64,000 nt of DNA from Albibacterium sp035514885 (GTDB lineage Bacteria; Bacteroidota; Bacteroidia; Sphingobacteriales; Sphingobacteriaceae), in the NCBI RefSeq assembly GCF_035514885.1, contig NZ_DATJCH010000022.1:1-64000 (forward strand). The letters run 5' to 3'. Positions 1 to 9,723 of this stretch are shown piece by piece. The notes beneath the pieces were generated by a model. It had not been told where the DNA came from and searched no databases. It saw nothing but the letters and a program-made list of their open reading frames with translations. Position 1 is the first letter of the stretch. Each line of letters begins with the position of its first letter. The position numbers were made by a program, and so were the translations under genes.

Positions 1-32
1 CCCCCCGACAATATCATCTCATCCCTTTGATT

Positions 33-368
33 TTATGCTTCTAAAAGACTCCTAAGTTCATTTTGCTGAATAGTAAAAGAAAGCTTTATCGCTTTAAAAT
101 TCAATTCTACTTTTTTCTCCTTTTTATGAATCATTTTTAAAAAAGTTCTGTTGATTATTATCGATTGCGATAATTTAATGAATCCTGAATCATCCAATTC
201 TTTGAGAACATCGCCAATGCGTTTACACCATAAAAATGATTCTTCATCATTCGTAAAAACTTTACAATAACTACCATCAGCTTCAAAGTATAAAATATCG
301 GCTAAAGGTATAAATGTAATTGTGTCTAAACTATTAATAATAATTGTCTTTCTTTCTGCTTTCATCAT
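33..368 (-). CDS. LytTR-type DNA-binding regulator, no receiver domain
   Basis: The protein is about 112 residues and is almost entirely one LytTR DNA-binding domain, with the typical ILYFEADGSYCKV strand early on and a later IIINR segment. No phosphoacceptor receiver domain precedes it, so it differs from the usual two-domain LytR/AlgR response regulators. An upstream in-frame ATG at 428 would overlap the preceding tolC-like gene. I chose the double ATG at 368/365 because it follows AAGGAAAA and begins 10 bases after that gene's stop. It is the last gene of the efflux operon, so it may regulate the pump or respond to it; that role is inference. The family assignment is fairly secure. Confidence 0.75.
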   Translation of the reverse strand: MMKAERKTIIINSLDTITFIPLADILYFEADGSYCKVFTNDEESFLWCKRIGDVLKELDDSGFIKLSQSIIINRTFLKMIHKKEKKVELNFKAIKLSFTIQQNELRSLLEA

Positions 369-378
369 GTTTTCCTTA

Positions 379-1857
379 TTAATCAAACTCAAGTGTATAA
401 ACCAATTTCTCCACTTTATCAAAATCATATAAAGTAAGCCGCCTCAGGGTGTAATACAACTCCCAATAAGTTCGTATTGCGCTGAAATAAGTCAAAATGG
501 CCATGTCTTTCTGTGCTTGTGCCTGATTCAGATCATTGATACTGATGGTACCTCTTAAATATCGCTCAACCTCCAGTTCATAGTTCTTCTCTGAAATCGC
601 CTTGGTTTCTATTGCTATGGTCATCTGTTGCGTGTGAAGATTCCAGCGCGAGGTATGCAAGGCTATTTCCTGCGCAAACTGCATCTGGTCCTGTTCAATC
701 TGACTTTTCACAATTTCCAAATTGGCCTCTGCCCGTAACTTCTGTGTTTTTGAATAACCCCAATCCAACAAGGGAAGAGAGAAACTAAGGGCAAAGTTTT
801 GTTGATTTTCCAAATGATTGAACAGCTGCGTAAAATTATCGGCTCTGTTAGAAAGCCCGAAATTAGCCCGAATATTAAACTTCAGGTTACTTTCTGAATT
901 AGCCTTGTCCAGTGCCTGTTCTGCATCCAACCTATCTAAGCGAAATCTCAATACCGATTCACTATTTTCATAGGCCTGTTTCAAAGCTTCGTCAAAGCGT
1001 ACATCAAAAAGAGGAATGGAATCAGGAAGTGACAAAGTAAGGGATTCTCCTTCGGGCAAGGTAAGATAACGCAAAAACTGTTGCTGGCCCAGCACCATAT
1101 CAACACTGTCCTGTGTAAGTTCTTTTTGCGCATTCAATACTTTCAGCTGCAATTGAAGAAGCTCACTCTGGCTAACCGCCCCCAGTTTAAAGCGCTCTTG
1201 GGAAATTCTATAAAGCTTTTCCGAATTGGCGAGGTTTTGTTGGGACAATGCCCTTCTTGACTGGGCAACAAAGAGGTTGAAATAATACGATACGGCCTGC
1301 AGTCCAATCTGTTCCATATCGGATATCAGCTTCTTTTGGGAAACTTCAAAGCGCAGGGGCTCTGTCTTTTTAAGCCATTTAAAACGGTTATAACCAATGG
1401 CATCCTGATTATATGAAATGGATACTGGAACGGTAGAATAGCGTACCGAACGGTTATCGCCCAAAATATCGATTCGGTCAAGTATGGAACTCAGAGATAA
1501 TACACCTCCGGTAATTCCTATATTCTGTCGCATCCCCAAGTTCAGGGAACTGAAAGCCTGATTCTGGTTGACAAAAGCATCCTCACCCGTAGGCAAGGTT
1601 ATCTTGCGAATGCTGCGGCTATAATTTGGAATGGTACCGTCCAAGTATAAGCTTGGCAAAAATGAAGCATTGTGGTTTCTGAAATTCCATACACTGCTCT
1701 GATAGCGGTTGGCAGCAACTTTATACTCAAAAGAGTTTTTCTGTGCCATGTGAATAGCCTGTTCCAAGCTGATTACCCTTTCCTGCGCATAGATCGAATT
1801 GACCATGCCCGTTCCCAGGAACAAAACCAGAACCTTTAATCGATACGTTATTTTCAT
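379..1857 (-). CDS. TolC-family outer membrane efflux protein
   Basis: This 492-residue protein has an N-terminal signal peptide ending near residue 24 (SIYAQ). Two long alpha-helical regions follow, typical of the outer-membrane-factor family that forms trimeric exit ducts. The start codon overlaps the stop of the upstream RND permease gene by four bases (ATGA), which implies translational coupling. In the operon it would supply the outer-membrane channel for the pump made by the adaptor and two RND permeases. The substrate cannot be read from sequence; small lipophilic compounds or antibiotics are usual for the family. Confidence 0.9.
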   Translation of the reverse strand: MKITYRLKVLVLFLGTGMVNSIYAQERVISLEQAIHMAQKNSFEYKVAANRYQSSVWNFRNHNASFLPSLYLDGTIPNYSRSIRKITLPTGEDAFVNQNQAFSSLNLGMRQNIGITGGVLSLSSILDRIDILGDNRSVRYSTVPVSISYNQDAIGYNRFKWLKKTEPLRFEVSQKKLISDMEQIGLQAVSYYFNLFVAQSRRALSQQNLANSEKLYRISQERFKLGAVSQSELLQLQLKVLNAQKELTQDSVDMVLGQQQFLRYLTLPEGESLTLSLPDSIPLFDVRFDEALKQAYENSESVLRFRLDRLDAEQALDKANSESNLKFNIRANFGLSNRADNFTQLFNHLENQQNFALSFSLPLLDWGYSKTQKLRAEANLEIVKSQIEQDQMQFAQEIALHTSRWNLHTQQMTIAIETKAISEKNYELEVERYLRGTISINDLNQAQAQKDMAILTYFSAIRTYWELYYTLRRLTLYDFDKVEKLVYTLEFD

Positions 1858-4800
1858 AGCAACTCTTTAATTTTATTATTTCTTTCTTCTTCTTTTTTGT
1901 AGATTAACCAGTAGATCAGTGGTACAAAAAATAGACTTACCAGCATCCCAATAAGCATTCCACCGATCAATGCCAGTGCAAGAGGCTTTTGTAGCTCAGA
2001 ACCCAAATCATGCATAAATAAGGTAGGAAGCAAAGCACCTACACTAGTTACAGTAATCATGATAATAGGTTTTAAACGTTTATGTCCGCCATCATAGATT
2101 GCTTTCTTTAAAGGTATCCCCTGCCTTCTCAATTGATTGATGGCATCTATTTTCAGAATGGAGTCATTGATAATGAGTCCATTCATGACGATGAGCCCGA
2201 TCATCGACATCAGGTTCAGGCCGTTGTTTCCAAAATAGAGAAAGATGAAAGCTCCCGACATGGCGATCGGCAGTTCTATTAAAATAAACAAAGGTTGAAG
2301 CAGGGATTCAAACTGGGCAGCAAGGATAAAATACAACAACAGTACTGAAATCAAGAAAATGATGGCCATCTCTTTGATCAGAGCCTGGTTTGAAAAATAA
2401 CTGCCTGTATAAACCGCTTCTACCTCTTCTTGCTGATTCATAAAACTTTTGAGGGTCGTCAAATCCTTTTCAGGTTGCTCAGTATAGATATCGATTGGAT
2501 AATAAGCACCTGATATACCTGCCGTAATGGATTGATATTCTTTTACCGAACTTACTTCGATGAGGGAATTGAGCGGAATATCAACTTTATCTTGGTTTCT
2601 GATGAAATTCTCTGACAAGAGACGATCAATGGCCTTCCCACTTCCCCTGAGCATTACAACGGGAACCAAGACCTGTGCACCTTGAAAATATTCTACAAAA
2701 TAAGGCTTTAAGATTGACTCCAATTCCTTATTTACATCTGAAATATTGGTTTTGTACAGGAGAGCTGTTTCTGACTTTACACGCAATACAACCTTGTCAT
2801 GCAAAGCAACTGGATTGATATTGGCATCTGGGAAAAGGCTATCCAGTTTCTGCACAAGGGTTACACTTGTCTCTAAAGAGGGCATCTCCCGCTTGCCAAA
2901 TGCCGCGGTTTGTATTCTTATGGGAGGTATCTCATCTGAGAAAACCGCATCAAAAGCATTCTTGCCCAGTTCAAAAGTAAGAACAGCCAGTGGATACTCT
3001 TGCTGACACATTTTTTCCAACTGTGTCTTTATGTTATTAAGTTCTTTTTTATCAAGCACTTTCACATAGAGCTTTGCTTCCCTAATACTCAGTTCGGTAT
3101 CTTTCATAAAAAAGTATTGCTGCTTTCCAATCCAAGCATCTGCTACCGTCACTTTTCCTTTTATCTCCGAAATCAAATGAGCAACGCGTTTTTCATTCTC
3201 AGTAATACCAATGCTTTCATTCCAATCAACAAAAAGTTCAAAATCATCCCGACTTACCGTCGGAAGTCTTTCTTTCTCAAGGATATCAAAGAGGACAAAA
3301 GTGCTTCCAAAAAGTATAAACACAATAAAGAAGGTAAGTTTTGGAAATTTAAAGACAAATGACAAGCCACCTTCGTACCAACTGGTCACATTAACAAAAG
3401 AGCGGATTTCGTAAGGTCTTCTATTCGTTTTTATCCGATAAAAAAGCACATATAAAGGAGGAAGAAGCAGAATAGAAACGAGCAGGGAAGAAATTACGCC
3501 TATGGTAATTGAAATAGCCTGATCATAGAAAATAGCACCTGCCAGTCCACTCAAAAATATCAGGGGTATAAATACGGCACAATTAGTCAGTACTGAGGTA
3601 ATCAATGGACGAATGATATCATTGGTGCCTCTTATAGCAGCATCTTCATTACTAGAGCCATTCTTTTTCTCCAGATTAATGGTATCAATTACCACTATGG
3701 AGTTATCAATAATCATGGCCAAACCCAAAATCAAACCACCTAATGAGATGATATTGATATTGATGCCCATAAAATAAAAACCAAGCATGCTGATAACCAA
3801 AGAAACGGGAATGGTAATTCCAATAAGCAAAGCTGCCCTGATTTGTCTGATAAAGACCAACATCAACAAAAAAGCCAGAATCCCTCCTAGTAACAGATCC
3901 TGTTGCAGGTTATTAATTGAAAAGTCAAGCAGCTCCGTTTGGTCATTGCTCACCTCAAATGCAATATCTGGATAATCTTTCTCAAAATTAGCAAGCTGAC
4001 TATTGAAGCTTTTTTGAAGATCTTCTATTTTGGCAGAAGACTGCTTCATGATGGTCAGATTAATGCCCCGTTTGCCATTGGTATAAAAAGATCCTGTTTC
4101 ATCGGCATGTGAAAAACGTATTTCGGCCAAATCTTTTAACGAAAACAACCGACCACTCACATTTAAAAGTGTGTTTTCTATTTCACGCAAGGAAAGCAGA
4201 TCTGAATTAAACTGAAGGTAATACTGATAATGCCCATCTTTTACCAAGATACTTCCCAGGTTTATTTTATTCTCCTGAAAGGCCTGTAGCAAATGATTTG
4301 TTGAAATCCCCATTCCTTTCAGATAATCTTCTTTGGGAATAATCTGAACCTGCGGTTCGCTCAAGCCACTAATATCCACCATAGATATTTCGGGCTGTTG
4401 CTCCAACCGCCTTTTAATGATCTCTCTGGTAAAGCTACTGAGCTCAGCTAGCCTTGCAGTGTCAATCTCACCTGCTTTGGGATAGATATTCAACCTGAAA
4501 ATTGGAATATCCGCTACGCTTACTTTATTAACGAGCGGCCTTTGAACTCCTTTGGGCAGATTGCTCATCGCCCTGTCTACCTTCTCATTAACCTCAATAA
4601 AGGCCAGGCTAATATTAACACCATGTTCAAAAACCAATCGGATCTGCCCTTCTCCTTCAGAAGAACTGCTTTCAATACTTTCCAGTCCATGCAACTGTTG
4701 CAAGTTGCTACGTAAATTAGCGATGCTATTCAGTTCAATTTCTTTTGCACCAGAATTGGGCATCTTCACACTGATATTGATCTGAGGAATATCTGCCTCG

Positions 4801-4907
4801 GGCAAAAGTGAAGTAGGCAAATACAGAAAGGCACTGATACCCAATAGTAAAAGGGCGAAAAAGCTAACCAGAACTGCTATCGGTCTTTCAACCAGAAATC
4901 TTACCAT
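1854..4907 (-). CDS. RND efflux permease (second of two)
   Basis: The protein has 1017 residues and the AcrB/MdtB-type layout: an N-terminal membrane helix, a large periplasmic loop, a block of helices, a second loop and a C-terminal helix block. The TM4 region reads GLAMIIDNSIVV, so the AcrB Asp-Asp proton-relay pair is Asp-Asn here; this variant occurs in other RND families. The C-terminal half contains GLIINDSILKID. Its start lies 20 bases inside the end of the upstream RND gene, and its stop overlaps the tolC-like start. Two adjacent, non-identical permeases suggest a heteromeric pump, as in MdtBC, or two alternative pumps sharing an adaptor. Confidence 0.92.
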   Translation of the reverse strand: MVRFLVERPIAVLVSFFALLLLGISAFLYLPTSLLPEADIPQINISVKMPNSGAKEIELNSIANLRSNLQQLHGLESIESSSSEGEGQIRLVFEHGVNISLAFIEVNEKVDRAMSNLPKGVQRPLVNKVSVADIPIFRLNIYPKAGEIDTARLAELSSFTREIIKRRLEQQPEISMVDISGLSEPQVQIIPKEDYLKGMGISTNHLLQAFQENKINLGSILVKDGHYQYYLQFNSDLLSLREIENTLLNVSGRLFSLKDLAEIRFSHADETGSFYTNGKRGINLTIMKQSSAKIEDLQKSFNSQLANFEKDYPDIAFEVSNDQTELLDFSINNLQQDLLLGGILAFLLMLVFIRQIRAALLIGITIPVSLVISMLGFYFMGININIISLGGLILGLAMIIDNSIVVIDTINLEKKNGSSNEDAAIRGTNDIIRPLITSVLTNCAVFIPLIFLSGLAGAIFYDQAISITIGVISSLLVSILLLPPLYVLFYRIKTNRRPYEIRSFVNVTSWYEGGLSFVFKFPKLTFFIVFILFGSTFVLFDILEKERLPTVSRDDFELFVDWNESIGITENEKRVAHLISEIKGKVTVADAWIGKQQYFFMKDTELSIREAKLYVKVLDKKELNNIKTQLEKMCQQEYPLAVLTFELGKNAFDAVFSDEIPPIRIQTAAFGKREMPSLETSVTLVQKLDSLFPDANINPVALHDKVVLRVKSETALLYKTNISDVNKELESILKPYFVEYFQGAQVLVPVVMLRGSGKAIDRLLSENFIRNQDKVDIPLNSLIEVSSVKEYQSITAGISGAYYPIDIYTEQPEKDLTTLKSFMNQQEEVEAVYTGSYFSNQALIKEMAIIFLISVLLLYFILAAQFESLLQPLFILIELPIAMSGAFIFLYFGNNGLNLMSMIGLIVMNGLIINDSILKIDAINQLRRQGIPLKKAIYDGGHKRLKPIIMITVTSVGALLPTLFMHDLGSELQKPLALALIGGMLIGMLVSLFFVPLIYWLIYKKEEERNNKIKELL

Positions 4908-7900
4908 ATCGCTTATTTATTTTTATTTTAAATTTCTTTTCTGTTTTCAATAAAGCCAACGGAAGCATTAAATAGGCTCCAAATAAAGAAAACAATAAGC
5001 CGCCAATAGTACCAGCTGAAAGGGTAAACCAGAAACCTTGTTCTTCCCCATTGATCATAAAAGGTAATAAACTCAAAATTGCCGATCCCGTAGTAATCAT
5101 GATCGGCATGGCTTTGGCATTAAAAGCTTTAATATATATTTTCACTCGGTCTTTCGCATCCTTTTTTGGATAGTGCTTGTTAATAAAATTAATATCATTA
5201 ATGATATATAATGCCACATTGGTAACCAGACCGCTCAACATCAATAAGGCTGCATAACCTCCCTGGTCAAACTTGAGTTCCAACAGATAGAATATCAAAA
5301 ACACACCGATAAAGGAAAAAGGGATCATCAAGATGACAGCGAACGATTGACTAAACGATTCAAGCAATACAGCACAAATCATAAAGATGATTAACAGTAC
5401 CAATGCAACGTACCAAAGGTTTTCTGAGCCAGATGTGTTTCCTCCCCACCATCCCATTTCATCGGGTAAAAACACCTCATAACCATGGGGAATCTGCTCA
5501 TTTAGACTTTTCACTACACGCTTCTTCACCAAATCATTCAGATACCATGTACCAATAAAACGATAATGTACATTGAGCAAATATTCCTGATTATGTCGCT
5601 TGATGGAGGAGCTCAGCTTCACCTTAGAAATTTCACTAAGATCAGCAAGCTTCAACATAACCGATTCTTTGACAGGTAAAGGAGTTTGCAAGGCTGACCA
5701 AACACTAGGAGGATTTTCATAATTGGTCAGCACTGCCAATTGCATGTACTGATCATTTACAGGGATCATGCCAACAGAACTTTGTTGTTCCTCAACCGCA
5801 TTAATAGATCGACTCATGTTTCCACGCCCAATCTGATAAACTGTTAAATATTCAGGATCTGTCAAGCTGATCTGATATTGCTGAATAGGCTTTCCTTCAT
5901 AGCGATCCTGTGAGGAGATTAAAACATCGGCCACCCTCGGGTTCTGCAACAACGTATCGCGTACTTTGAGCGCAAGATCCTGAAGTTGACCATAATTATA
6001 GCCTTTCAGCGCAATAGTAGAATCGTAATTATCTACATTAATGGCATTACTGAACCCTTTACCTACTCCATATACTTGAAAATCTGCAGAGCCTGACATA
6101 ATACTCTCAGTTTCAAGCAAGGCTTTTAAACGATGTGGAAAAGCATCTCTATATTGTTTTGTAAATAAAATATCAATCATTGCCGAATTGGGTCCGGAAA
6201 CGTTGGCTGTAAAAACTTCAAGTTCCTTATCAAACTGCTTCAGATAGTCTTCAAAGCCTCTTGTCACTTCATCCATCTGAGCCAAGGTAGAGCCGTTCGG
6301 CATGCTGATCCGAACAAAAAGCTGGGTTCTTTCTTCATCGCCCGAATTGTTTGCACCTCGAAAACCTCCCATACTGCTGATATAAAGGTAGCTGACACCA
6401 CCTAAATACTTATTAATGGGTTCTCTTAGATTTTTATTGTAAAATTCACTGCCAAAAATATGGTTGTAGGCCTTGCCCCATGTATTCTCTTTTTCACTTT
6501 TTTCTGGAAGCAGATAGGTTGGCAAACCAAAACATAGAATTAATAAAAGCACAAAAATCCATTTCTTTCTGAGCATGAAATGTGCCTGTTTAAAGTAAAA
6601 ACGGCTAAAGCCTACCAAGCGACGTTTGCGTTTGAAAAGAACAGCACTCTTTTTTATCTGTACGGGAAACTTCTCCAATAATGCGGGTATAAAGAAATAA
6701 GCAACAGGGAGTGATACAATGAGGTTGATGATAATAGCAATTGCAAAATCTAACAGGTTTAAACGTTGAGACTCTTCCAATAAAAAGATAACGGAAAGGG
6801 CACCTAAAGCAGTAAAGGTAGAAGCCAGAATAGCTGCAAATATTCGGTTCTTTCCTGTATGACGAATATCTTCCACAATCACGATTATATTGTCAATGAT
6901 AAGTCCAACAGAAATAGTAATGCCTGCCAAAGAATACAAATGAATCTCTAGTTTAAAGATGTAATAAAAGATAAAGGAAAGCAGCACATTAACGGCAAGG
7001 GATGCCACAACAATAAACATATAGCGCAATTGGCGGGTAATCAACAGCACAAAGGAAAGCAGGATAAAGACTGATAATAGGGTACGAATATAAATTTTCT
7101 CTAATTCTTTCTTTATATATTCGGTTGAATCATAATTCATAGTCAACTTATACCCTGCTGGAAGTTCTTCTTTCACCAGATCCATTACCTCTTTCACCTC
7201 TTTCGCTAATGATACAGTATTAACATGCTCCTCAGGATAAATACTGATATTGATCAAATCCTGTCCATTAATACGGTAATAGGTTCTATCGGGTTGAAAA
7301 TTTTTCTCAATACTGGCTACATCTTTCAAACGAACAATCCGGCCTCCCAAATTTTTCAGTGGGAAATTCTCCAATTGGTCAAACTTAAACAAACTGCCTT
7401 CCATCACCACTTCCACCCTTTGATCATTCGCATTGACCATCCCAATATTACGGTTGGCAAGCCCCTCTCCAAGTATTGACACTAACTCTTGATGGCCCAT
7501 TTGTGCAGATTGCATCTTGGCCTTATCTGTTTGAATAACAATTCGTTCGCTTTTCACCCCAGCAATATTGACCTCAAACACCCCATTTATTCTTGCCAAG
7601 AGGGGTCGTATCCTCTCCTCGGCAATCAAAGCAAGTTCATTTGTTTCAACTGGTCCATTGAGCGAATAGCCCAACATGCTGCTTTTATAACGGTTATCGT
7701 CAGGTCTATTCAGATAAACCTGCGGATAGCTGGAATTGTCAGGAAGCTGATTTTGCAATTGCCGTAATTGCGAAGAAACTTCAAAGCGAAAGAGCTCAGG
7801 ATCAGTCCATTTATCTAGTTCAACATGAACCCGTGTTGAACCAGATTCTGTATTAGAGCTAATAGCCTTAATCCCCTTCAAACCAGCCAATACATTCTCA

Positions 7901-8103
7901 ATAGGATTGGTCAGTTCCAACTCCACCACTTCTTGCGATGCACCCGGTAAACTACTATAAATGCTGACTGATGACAATGTTCTGCTTGGTACCAATTGCA
8001 CAGAAAGAAAAGGGATGGTTGCCACCCCAATCAAGCAAAGCACAAAAAAAATAATAAGCGTACTGAATGCAGGAAAACCAGATTCGGACTTATTTGGATT
8101 CAT
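4888..8103 (-). CDS. RND efflux permease (first of two)
   Basis: A full-length 1071-residue RND permease with a short cytoplasmic N-terminus, a first membrane helix near residues 13-32, two large periplasmic loops and two helix blocks. The TM4 motif GLIIDNIIVIVED carries Asp-Asn in place of the classical Asp-Asp pair. Its sequence is clearly different from the next gene, so the two are old paralogues rather than a recent duplication. It starts 14 bases downstream of the adaptor gene. It should use the proton gradient to drive export through the adaptor and TolC-like channel. Confidence 0.92.
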   Translation of the reverse strand: MNPNKSESGFPAFSTLIIFFVLCLIGVATIPFLSVQLVPSRTLSSVSIYSSLPGASQEVVELELTNPIENVLAGLKGIKAISSNTESGSTRVHVELDKWTDPELFRFEVSSQLRQLQNQLPDNSSYPQVYLNRPDDNRYKSSMLGYSLNGPVETNELALIAEERIRPLLARINGVFEVNIAGVKSERIVIQTDKAKMQSAQMGHQELVSILGEGLANRNIGMVNANDQRVEVVMEGSLFKFDQLENFPLKNLGGRIVRLKDVASIEKNFQPDRTYYRINGQDLINISIYPEEHVNTVSLAKEVKEVMDLVKEELPAGYKLTMNYDSTEYIKKELEKIYIRTLLSVFILLSFVLLITRQLRYMFIVVASLAVNVLLSFIFYYIFKLEIHLYSLAGITISVGLIIDNIIVIVEDIRHTGKNRIFAAILASTFTALGALSVIFLLEESQRLNLLDFAIAIIINLIVSLPVAYFFIPALLEKFPVQIKKSAVLFKRKRRLVGFSRFYFKQAHFMLRKKWIFVLLLILCFGLPTYLLPEKSEKENTWGKAYNHIFGSEFYNKNLREPINKYLGGVSYLYISSMGGFRGANNSGDEERTQLFVRISMPNGSTLAQMDEVTRGFEDYLKQFDKELEVFTANVSGPNSAMIDILFTKQYRDAFPHRLKALLETESIMSGSADFQVYGVGKGFSNAINVDNYDSTIALKGYNYGQLQDLALKVRDTLLQNPRVADVLISSQDRYEGKPIQQYQISLTDPEYLTVYQIGRGNMSRSINAVEEQQSSVGMIPVNDQYMQLAVLTNYENPPSVWSALQTPLPVKESVMLKLADLSEISKVKLSSSIKRHNQEYLLNVHYRFIGTWYLNDLVKKRVVKSLNEQIPHGYEVFLPDEMGWWGGNTSGSENLWYVALVLLIIFMICAVLLESFSQSFAVILMIPFSFIGVFLIFYLLELKFDQGGYAALLMLSGLVTNVALYIINDINFINKHYPKKDAKDRVKIYIKAFNAKAMPIMITTGSAILSLLPFMINGEEQGFWFTLSAGTIGGLLFSLFGAYLMLPLALLKTEKKFKIKINKRYGKISG

Positions 8104-8117
8104 AGAAATCGGGCTTT

Positions 8118-9194
8118 TTATTCAGTTTCGGTAACTGGTTTATCATGTGCCAGATTAAAATTGCCTTCGTATATTACCTTATCACCTTCTTTAATCCCTT
8201 CTTTCAGAGCAAATTGACTACTGTTCTCAAAAGCAATATCTACATAATTCCATATGGCAACTCCATTTTCCAAAGTAAAGACCACCTTTCGGTTCTGCCT
8301 GTCAAGCACAGCTTTCTTTGGAACCACCAACTGACCAGAAATTGCTTTTTCAATAATGACGCGTACATTCATTCCATCCATCAATTGCCCGTCACTGTTA
8401 GCTAGTTTTGCTTTGACGGTAATCATTCCCGATTGATCTACCAATGGATTGATGCTTGATATCTTTCCAGAATAAAACTGACCATTACCGCTAAAAGATT
8501 GCAAACGGATATTTCTGCTTTCCCGCACAAAATCAAGCTCCTGTTCCATCACCTGAAACTCAACTTCCAGTTGCGAATCATCTATCAGCGTACATATGTA
8601 GTCAAAAGAATTGGATAGATTATGGGGACTGGCTTTCAGGTTTGCGATTTTACCAGCGAAAGGTGCTTTCAATATGGCATTCTGCTTTTCGATAGTGTTT
8701 TTCTGAAGTTCAAGTTCGGCATTGCTCAATCCGCTTCTAAGACGTGCGATTGCCAAAACCTCAGGATTCAAAGCAGCTGTATCTTTCAATTGATAGCCTG
8801 CTCGTAATAATTGATCCTGATAATCCAACAAGGCCTGTTTATGTTTTAGTTTAACTTGGAGATAATCACGCTCTTGTTGCTCTTGGTTGAGCTCAGCAAG
8901 AACTTGCCCTATATGTACTCTCATTCCTTCTTTGATAAAAACACTTTGGATAATGCCTTGTTCTTTAAAACTAAGGTTTGCCTTGTTCACGGCGAACAAC
9001 TTCCCGTTGGCTAACAGCTCTCTATTAAACGTTTGACGATTGATTATCAACACCTTTACGGAAGTAAATGACTTAGTCGGAGTAGGTGAATTTTCTTTTT
9101 CTGACGTGACTTTCTCGTTTTTATCTTTACTACTATTACAGGCTGTTACTAAAAAGCAAATAGTTAGAAATATAATAATATACAGTTGTTTCAT
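8118..9194 (-). CDS. RND efflux periplasmic adaptor (HlyD/AcrA family) lipoprotein
   Basis: The protein has 358 residues. A lipoprotein signal ends in VTAC with the lipidated cysteine at residue 19, followed by a charged linker. The lipoyl-like half motifs, a coiled-coil hairpin near residues 100-170 and the beta-barrel and membrane-proximal domains of membrane-fusion proteins follow. It would bridge the inner-membrane RND permeases and the TolC-like channel. It is the first gene of the minus-strand operon, so the operon promoter should lie in 9195-9480. I could not identify a convincing TAnnTTTG element there. Confidence 0.9.
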   Translation of the reverse strand: MKQLYIIIFLTICFLVTACNSSKDKNEKVTSEKENSPTPTKSFTSVKVLIINRQTFNRELLANGKLFAVNKANLSFKEQGIIQSVFIKEGMRVHIGQVLAELNQEQQERDYLQVKLKHKQALLDYQDQLLRAGYQLKDTAALNPEVLAIARLRSGLSNAELELQKNTIEKQNAILKAPFAGKIANLKASPHNLSNSFDYICTLIDDSQLEVEFQVMEQELDFVRESRNIRLQSFSGNGQFYSGKISSINPLVDQSGMITVKAKLANSDGQLMDGMNVRVIIEKAISGQLVVPKKAVLDRQNRKVVFTLENGVAIWNYVDIAFENSSQFALKEGIKEGDKVIYEGNFNLAHDKPVTETE

Positions 9195-9723
9195 TCGTAG
9201 GTTATTATTATAATATAAACCATAAGTTATAAATTAATAAGGCATAGATAACAAATAATTTACAATAGGTTAGTACTTGCTAAACTATGAATAAATCATT
9301 TTCGTACTAAGCACTATTGTTAAAATAAATCGCACAAATGTTTAACAATTGAAGTTTAAAAGAATTTGAGTAAAACTATGATTATCGAAAATCTGTGATT
9401 TATGTCCTTTTTTTACAGAAATTTCACCAAATATCTAATACTACTCAAATAAAACACTTGACTTTAGCAGCAACTCTACTTTGGATCATTCTTTTATAAA
9501 AGAATGATATTGTATAATTGTATTGAGGACTACGCAACGTGAAATATTTTCTGTTCAGGCCCACCAATATCTATGCGTGATTTTCCTACTGCTCCACAAC
9601 TTTACATGGATTATTCAAAATAAGTTATGAATCATAAAACAACTTAAGCCAAAAAGTGTTGAAAAATTGCCAGTCTTTCTCACTTAACGAGAAATAATCT
9701 CATCCAAATAATACAATAATACA
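9195..9723. other. Divergent intergenic region, no gene seen
   Basis: This 529-base A+T-rich stretch separates the divergently transcribed efflux operon and the GH15 gene. I found no ORF, RNA gene or riboswitch signature in it. It contains one notable structure, a perfect 24-bp palindrome listed separately. Confidence 0.7.
9485..9508. repeat. Perfect 24-bp palindrome between divergent operons
   Basis: The sequence ATCATTCTTTTATAAAAGAATGAT is identical to its reverse complement. It has no loop and no adjoining T-tract, so it looks more like a binding site for a dimeric regulator than a terminator. It lies 291 bases upstream of the adaptor gene and 216 bases upstream of the GH15 gene. The bound protein is unknown; the LytTR protein of the operon is one candidate but nothing shows it. 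Confidence 0.5.

Noticed and set aside
2746..3414. Plus-strand frames of 67-120 codons opposite the second RND permease
   Set aside because: They are antisense to a clearly coding, full-length RND gene and show no domain or start-site support.
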